DNA of 11,963 bases from Bacteroidota bacterium. GTDB lineage: Bacteria; Bacteroidota; Bacteroidia; Bacteroidales; UBA1556. Numbering within the stretch: the stretch's first letter is position 1; every line of letters starts with the position of its first letter. A program made the translations under genes and the position numbers. The stretch lies in assembly GCA_003973505.1 (NCBI GenBank), contig QNXT01000083.1:1-11963 (forward strand), in the 5' to 3' direction. Positions 7,134 to 11,963 of the stretch are shown here, piece after piece. The notes under the pieces are model-generated. The model was not told the DNA's origin and ran no database searches. It saw only the letters and a list, made by a program, of their open reading frames with translations.

Positions 7134-10100
7134 ATGAGATTATCCTTAAAAACACTCATTCTTTTTGTTCTTATCCTTCAAGCAGCTCAAGTATTTTCGC
7201 AAGGGCATTACGCAAAAGCTTGGGAATACTTCAACGAAAATAAATTAGACGAAGCACGCGACGAGTTTATTGACGCAACAAAAAACACAGAGACCGCTCA
7301 AGATGCATTTCTATCACTAAGTTTTTTAAATACTATTGATAAAGACAATGACGATGCATTTAATGCATTCAAGAGTTTCTACGAAAAAGTACAAGACCCT
7401 AATCCATTTCTTTATGCATTATTCATGGAGGATCAGGTATTTAAGGACAGAGGTAAAAAAGATAAGGCTCATCTTTCATTTCTTAAGGATATCATTGAAT
7501 CAGGTAAACTGAATTCCACGATGCTGGCTAAATGCAATGCTTTAATGGGCTACCATTTCAAATCCATAGGAAATTTCAAAAAAGCGGACGAATACTTCGC
7601 CAAAGTAGGTGCTATTATGAATTGGCAACTTGCCGCAAATTTTGAGAACATCTCTGGAAGTGGTTTTAATAAAGAATACGCTCCTATTGCTCATCCCGAA
7701 AATGATTACGAATTTACAAACCGTAATGGAGCTCCTGTAAAATGGTTTGAAATGATACGCTATCGTCCGGGAAGATGGATTTACCCTGGATACCATGCAT
7801 ATACTTCTAATTCCATTGTTTATAGTCAAACATTTATAAACAGCCCAAAAGATCAAGAGGTTCAAATTCGACTTGGCGTATCAGGTTCCGTAAAAGTATG
7901 GACAAATGATAATCTTCTCTTCTCGGAAGAAGATGAACGAAATAATGGCATTGATTCCTATATATTTACAGCACGATTAAAAAAAGGATACAACCGAATT
8001 CTTATTCAATTGGGACGCAGCGTAGATGTAAATAGTGTAAACTTTTTATTGCGATTCACCGATAGTAAAGGCGAATTGATTCCCGACCTAAGCGTATCAG
8101 CAAGCCCTAAGCCTTATAAAAAAGACACCGAGTTTAAGTCCGAAGAAATCCCTCATTTTTGCGAAGTATATTTTGAAAAATTAGCAGAAAAGAAACCAAA
8201 TGACCTATTAGCATTAACCATGCTTTCAAAGGCTTATATTGCAAATGATAAGACATATCAAGCACGTAAGGTATTATTAAAAGCTGCAAACTTAGCTCCT
8301 AAATCATCCTTTGTTTCCAATGGATTAATGGATGTGTATCTTCGTGAAGATAGTAAAACACTTCTAAGTTTGGAGTTGGAAAAAGTAAAGAAAAACGACC
8401 CAAACAATCCTTTATCACTAGAGCTTTTGTATTCTGAAGCCCTTGACAAAGAAGACTGGGACGAAGCTTCAAGCATTATTGATAAAATAGAGGATATTTT
8501 TGGCCCAAATAAAAATGTTTACTCGAAAAAGATTGACCTTTTAATAAAAGAAGAAAAAATAAATGAAGCTGTCAAAAAAATAAATGAAGCCTATAAGAAA
8601 TACCCTGATACATGGACTTTTGTTGAATGGGAGTATATTGTATATGCAAAAGTTTATAAAGATCTCAATGGCGCATTTGCACTTGTAAAAAAATACAGCA
8701 AAAAGAATTATGACACAGATGCCTTTAGCACCATGGCCAAGCATTATCAAAGCGTTGGTAATATGAATGGAGCCATAGGAATATATAAGAAACTATTGGC
8801 AAATACACCCTATGAGCCAAATTATTATGAAACCATAGCATCAATGTATGTGGGAATGAACAATTATACTGCTGCTATTGACTATTACAAACAGTTAATT
8901 GAAAATGCTCCTTACGTAGGTTACTATCTTGGAGAACTTGCAAAAGCTTATAAGGAAAATGATGATGACGAAGCAGAAGAGTATTTTGAAAAAGCACTTA
9001 TTCTAGATCCTAATTCATTCGACTTGCGAAAAATCTATCGTAAATATGCTGGTAAAAAAGATGTTTTTAGTTATTTCGGAGAACCTGATCTTTATGCCTT
9101 ATATAAAGAATCTGAAACTGCTGATGATTATCCTGAAGACAATAGTTTAATCATACACGACGAAACCCAAACAGTGTATTATGAACGTGGTGGTGAAGAA
9201 GTTCAAAACTTCCTATTAGTTAAAGTATTTAACTCTACCGGAATCGACGATTGGAAAGAGTATAATGTTGGTTCCTATGCTGATATCATTAAAGCTGAAG
9301 TATTGAAAAAGAATGGAAGTCAGCTTAAAGCAGAATCTTCAAGGGGACATATCGTATTTACAAACCTCGAAGAAGGAGATGCCATATTATTAATTTATCG
9401 TAATAAATATGCTAACACAGGAAAACGCATAAAAGAGATTAATGGTCGTGAATATTTCAATATTTTTTATCCATATAATGAGAAGAAAATTAGCATTTTA
9501 GTTCAAGGAGATCGCCCATTTAATTATAAAATGATGCATTCGGATATGAAACCCATAGTAACAAATGTGGATGAATTCAAATTATATGTATGGGATCGTA
9601 AAGATGAAGAAAGCTTAAAAGCGGAGAAGTATATGGCCTCTATCGATGATTTTAGCGAAGTACTTCATTATTCATCTATTCCTGATTGGAACTGGGTCAA
9701 TAAATGGTATTATGACATTTCCACAACAAAAGCCAAGTCCGATTTTGAAGTGCAGGATGTAACAAACAAACTTCTTGAGGGAAAAGAGGATTTAAGTGAT
9801 AAGGAAAAAATTCATTTAATCTATGATTATGTAGTTCATAATATTCATTATAGTTCGGTTTCATTCCGTCAAAGTGGCTTGGTTCCTCAAAAAGCTTCCA
9901 AAGTTATCAATACAAAAATTGGTGATTGTAAGGATGTATCAACTTTATTCGTGGCAATGTGTCGTGAAGCGGGTTATAAAGCTGAAATTGTATTGGTGAA
10001 TACGCGCGATAATGGTGAACAAGAATTGGCAATGCCTGGAATTGGTTTCAATCATGCCATTGCCAAGGTGTATGTTGACGACACGTACTATATTGTTGAG

Positions 10101-10865
10101 CTAACTTCAGATGTCAACCCATTCTCAACCATGGGTCGTAATTTGAAAAAATCATTCGTTTTGGAGATAAATAATACAGACTCTAAGCCTTACCTTTTAG
10201 ATGCTCCAACAAGAGTTCCAAATGGTTTTAAAAGAAATAATGAGGTAAGTTTTGATGGTTCAAAAATGACTATCGTTAGAACAGCAATAAACTTTGGCGA
10301 CTATGCAGCAGGTACACGTGCTGCCTACCGCGACATAGGAAAGAAAAAGCAAGAGAAAAAGATGCAACGTGCAATCAGTGATGATTTTGCAAAAGTAAAA
10401 CTGCTTGAACTTCAATTTGACACAACATTATTTACGACTGCCGACTCAGTACATTATGTAAGTAAATTTGAGGTAAATGACGCATTCAGCGAGTTTAACA
10501 ATCAATATTTACTAAAGATTCCATTTACTTATAAGCAGGAGCCTATGGACTTTTTGAATGATCAAGAACGTAAATATCCGTTGGCATTTTGGAAATATAT
10601 CAACGATGATTATCAGGATGAAACGGTTACTATCAATATTCCAAAAGGAATGTATTTGGTTTCAACTCCAAAGAATAAAATCTATACTTCGGAGTATGTT
10701 GATTATTCTTTGACATTTCAAAAAGAGGGAAGCAAACTCATTATTCATCGCGAACTAAAATTCAAAAATGATGTAGTTCCTACTGAAGATTTTGAGGCCT
10801 TTGGAGCATTCTACACTAAGGTGATAAAAGCCGATGAAACGCAAATTGGTTTTAAGAAAAAATAA
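7134..10865 (+). CDS. Exported TPR protein with DUF3857 and transglutaminase-like domains
   Basis: Large periplasmic or surface protein of 1243 residues; the biological role is not established. Residues 1-23 are a signal peptide (MRLSLKTLILFVLILQAAQV then FSQ). Residues about 24-160 are helical, TPR-like. Residues about 200-310 look like a galactose-binding-type beta-sandwich, shown by VKVWTNDNLLFSEED and FTARLKKGYNRILIQLG. Residues about 345-635 hold a second TPR array (for example MNNYTAAIDYYKQLIENAP and DDEAEEYFEKALILDPNS). A DUF3857-type beta region covers about 665-860. A transglutaminase/protease-like domain covers about 875-1000, with C932 in GDCKD, H974 in FNHAIAKV, and E989 in the segment where Asp is usual for the third catalytic residue. 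The last 240 residues are beta-rich. No T9SS sorting domain is seen at the C-terminus. Family members are thought to act as cysteine peptidases or transglutaminases, but the reaction here is inferred only from the triad. The ATG is chosen by the signal peptide; no Shine-Dalgarno. A shared terminator follows. Confidence 0.88.
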   Translation: MRLSLKTLILFVLILQAAQVFSQGHYAKAWEYFNENKLDEARDEFIDATKNTETAQDAFLSLSFLNTIDKDNDDAFNAFKSFYEKVQDPNPFLYALFMEDQVFKDRGKKDKAHLSFLKDIIESGKLNSTMLAKCNALMGYHFKSIGNFKKADEYFAKVGAIMNWQLAANFENISGSGFNKEYAPIAHPENDYEFTNRNGAPVKWFEMIRYRPGRWIYPGYHAYTSNSIVYSQTFINSPKDQEVQIRLGVSGSVKVWTNDNLLFSEEDERNNGIDSYIFTARLKKGYNRILIQLGRSVDVNSVNFLLRFTDSKGELIPDLSVSASPKPYKKDTEFKSEEIPHFCEVYFEKLAEKKPNDLLALTMLSKAYIANDKTYQARKVLLKAANLAPKSSFVSNGLMDVYLREDSKTLLSLELEKVKKNDPNNPLSLELLYSEALDKEDWDEASSIIDKIEDIFGPNKNVYSKKIDLLIKEEKINEAVKKINEAYKKYPDTWTFVEWEYIVYAKVYKDLNGAFALVKKYSKKNYDTDAFSTMAKHYQSVGNMNGAIGIYKKLLANTPYEPNYYETIASMYVGMNNYTAAIDYYKQLIENAPYVGYYLGELAKAYKENDDDEAEEYFEKALILDPNSFDLRKIYRKYAGKKDVFSYFGEPDLYALYKESETADDYPEDNSLIIHDETQTVYYERGGEEVQNFLLVKVFNSTGIDDWKEYNVGSYADIIKAEVLKKNGSQLKAESSRGHIVFTNLEEGDAILLIYRNKYANTGKRIKEINGREYFNIFYPYNEKKISILVQGDRPFNYKMMHSDMKPIVTNVDEFKLYVWDRKDEESLKAEKYMASIDDFSEVLHYSSIPDWNWVNKWYYDISTTKAKSDFEVQDVTNKLLEGKEDLSDKEKIHLIYDYVVHNIHYSSVSFRQSGLVPQKASKVINTKIGDCKDVSTLFVAMCREAGYKAEIVLVNTRDNGEQELAMPGIGFNHAIAKVYVDDTYYIVELTSDVNPFSTMGRNLKKSFVLEINNTDSKPYLLDAPTRVPNGFKRNNEVSFDGSKMTIVRTAINFGDYAAGTRAAYRDIGKKKQEKKMQRAISDDFAKVKLLELQFDTTLFTTADSVHYVSKFEVNDAFSEFNNQYLLKIPFTYKQEPMDFLNDQERKYPLAFWKYINDDYQDETVTINIPKGMYLVSTPKNKIYTSEYVDYSLTFQKEGSKLIIHRELKFKNDVVPTEDFEAFGAFYTKVIKADETQIGFKKK

Positions 10866-10885
10866 AAGATATAAGTAATAATTAT

Positions 10886-10925
10886 AAAAGGCAGTGGTAA
10901 TCATCGAATTCCCACTGCCTTTTTT
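10886..10925. terminator. Bidirectional intrinsic terminator between convergent genes
   Basis: A perfect 12-bp stem pairs aaaaggcagtgg (10886-10897) with ccactgcctttt (10912-10923) around a 14-base loop, followed on the plus strand by TTTTT ending at 10925. On the minus strand the hairpin ends in CTTTT and runs into an AT-rich stretch, so it can serve both the transglutaminase-protein gene (stop at 10865) and the lipid kinase gene. The kinase stop codon (10924-10926) directly abuts the hairpin. Confidence 0.9.
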
Positions 10926-11817
10926 ATGCAAATAAATCAATGGCTTTCGGTATGCAAGTTACTTCTGCAGGAAATTTACCATACACTTCCCCATCAGGTG
11001 ATAATATTTTGGGGACATTCGTTTCAAGTTTAATCGTTTTAGCTTGTATATAGTCAACAAATGGCGTATCCACATGACTACCATCAAAAATCTTTGGAAA
11101 GGTTTTTAAAAGATTTAGGCGACTCAGCTTATTCAAAATAATCAAATCCAGCTTTCCATCATCAATCTTTGCACGAGGAGCAATTAAATAATCTCCACCC
11201 GTATATTTAGAATTTGAGATAATCACAAATACATTATCCATATTCATCACTTCACCATCCACTGTAATTTTCAAATCAAAGGTGTTCAACTTTATGGTTT
11301 GATATAAAACGCCCAAAGTATAAGCCTGAGCTTTAAGAGCCTTTAATTTTGATGCCGTTCCATTTACATCAGTAATAAACCCAAAGCCCATCATATTTGC
11401 ATAGTAGAAGGTTTCATTTTCCATTTTAACTTGAGCAATATCAAAAGCTCTTGTATTTCCAACTTTTATAAGCTTAACAAACTCTTCAATGGGGGCTGCT
11501 CCATCAATCAAATCGCGTGAAAGTGAATTTCCTGAGCCCACAGGTAATATTCCAAAAGAAATCTTTGGTGCATTTTCCAAAGCCATATAACCATTCAGCA
11601 CATTATAAAAACTTCCATCGCCTCCAGCTACCAATATTCCTTCATAACCACTTAAATCAGTCTCTTTGATAATTTTATGCGAATGCCGGGGGTACTCGGT
11701 AAATACGATATCTACATCGAGTTTGTATTTATTAAAAAGCGATTGAATCTCCGATAAATAACTCTTCGATTTCCCTCCACCAGCTTGAGGGTTATATATA
11801 CACAAATATTTCTTCAT
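10924..11817 (-). CDS. Diacylglycerol kinase-family lipid kinase (YegS/DgkB-like)
   Basis: Cytosolic, membrane-associated kinase of 297 residues that by family phosphorylates a lipid such as diacylglycerol or a sphingoid base with ATP; the substrate cannot be told from sequence. The N-terminal catalytic domain shows YNPQAGGGKSKS (8-19), the nucleotide-binding GGDGSFYNVLNG (65-76) and GILPVGSGNSLSRDL (89-103). The C-terminal beta-sandwich shows FDIAQV (125-130), APRAKIDDGKLDLIIL (213-228) with D219/D220, and SPDGE (273-277) ending in the conserved catalytic-type Glu. The length is normal and all core motifs are present. The motif usually written GGDGTxxE has Asn72 in place of Glu here. The start ATG (11815-11817) fits the family N-terminus; upstream there is no Shine-Dalgarno. 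The gene is convergent with the transglutaminase gene and shares its terminator. Possible roles are phospholipid turnover or modification of sphingolipids, which some Bacteroidota make. Confidence 0.9.
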   Translation of the reverse strand: MKKYLCIYNPQAGGGKSKSYLSEIQSLFNKYKLDVDIVFTEYPRHSHKIIKETDLSGYEGILVAGGDGSFYNVLNGYMALENAPKISFGILPVGSGNSLSRDLIDGAAPIEEFVKLIKVGNTRAFDIAQVKMENETFYYANMMGFGFITDVNGTASKLKALKAQAYTLGVLYQTIKLNTFDLKITVDGEVMNMDNVFVIISNSKYTGGDYLIAPRAKIDDGKLDLIILNKLSRLNLLKTFPKIFDGSHVDTPFVDYIQAKTIKLETNVPKILSPDGEVYGKFPAEVTCIPKAIDLFA

Positions 11818-11963
11818 AAAGCTAAAATAGTTTTTTATTTAATCTTGCTCATATTCAAAATCCAATTCGTCACTAATTTATGAACTGTTTCGATTTTAGA
11901 ATTGCCAGATTTCAAGTATTAATTATGTGCAATACAATCATTCAACTAAATATTATTACTGCT

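Noticed and set aside
8554..8590. Two copies of a 16-base direct repeat (8554-8569 and 8575-8590), offset by 21 bases.
   Set aside because: It is in frame and encodes KINEAV then KINEAY in a helical TPR segment; Lys-rich coding in AT-rich DNA explains it.
7542..8750. Minus-strand open frames opposite the large TPR-transglutaminase gene.
   Set aside because: The plus-strand frame is continuous with domain content; the antisense frames are compositional shadows.
11818..11963. A promoter for the lipid kinase, such as TATTTTAG on the minus strand at 11822-11829.
   Set aside because: It misses the key TTTG end of the consensus and the only TTG upstream is 26 bases away, so it is not supportable as a feature. 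I see no gene in these last 146 bases.

Overview
The window looks like ordinary chromosome from a low-GC member of the Bacteroidota. Three lines of evidence point there: a secreted protein with a C-terminal type IX secretion (Por) sorting domain, TAnnTTTG-type -7 promoter elements with start codons lacking Shine-Dalgarno sequences, and protein families typical of that phylum (TPR-SpoIIE phosphatase, DUF3857-transglutaminase protein). The genus cannot be told from this sequence. I saw no mobile element, CRISPR array, tRNA or phage gene.

Layout. The left edge holds the 3' end of a ribosomal RNA operon: a complete 5S rRNA gene (about 19-129) followed by a strong intrinsic terminator. Convergent to it is a 733-codon minus-strand gene for a membrane-anchored TPR sensor with a SpoIIE/PP2C phosphatase output. 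A divergent promoter region (2403-2604) separates it from a plus-strand pair: a secreted T9SS-substrate protein of unknown function and, one base after its stop, a phosphomannomutase/phosphoglucomutase. Next, with its own predicted promoter, is a ClC-family chloride channel/transporter with two C-terminal CBS domains. A 320-base AT-rich spacer with two short palindromes precedes a 1243-residue exported protein with TPRs, a probable galactose-binding-like beta-sandwich, a DUF3857 region and a transglutaminase-like domain. A bidirectional terminator hairpin separates it from a convergent lipid kinase of the diacylglycerol kinase family. The last 146 bases are upstream sequence of that kinase.

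How the genes work together. They do not form an obvious single pathway. Only the secreted protein and the hexose mutase look co-transcribed. Four of the six proteins act at or outside the inner membrane: TPR-SpoIIE sensor, T9SS cargo, ClC and the periplasmic transglutaminase protein. I find no convincing new multi-gene system. The points most worth a second look are residue substitutions in the ClC protein (His in the selectivity motif, Val at the internal proton-glutamate position), the domain architecture and Glu-containing triad of the transglutaminase protein, and the tight coupling of a secreted-protein gene to a sugar-phosphate mutase.
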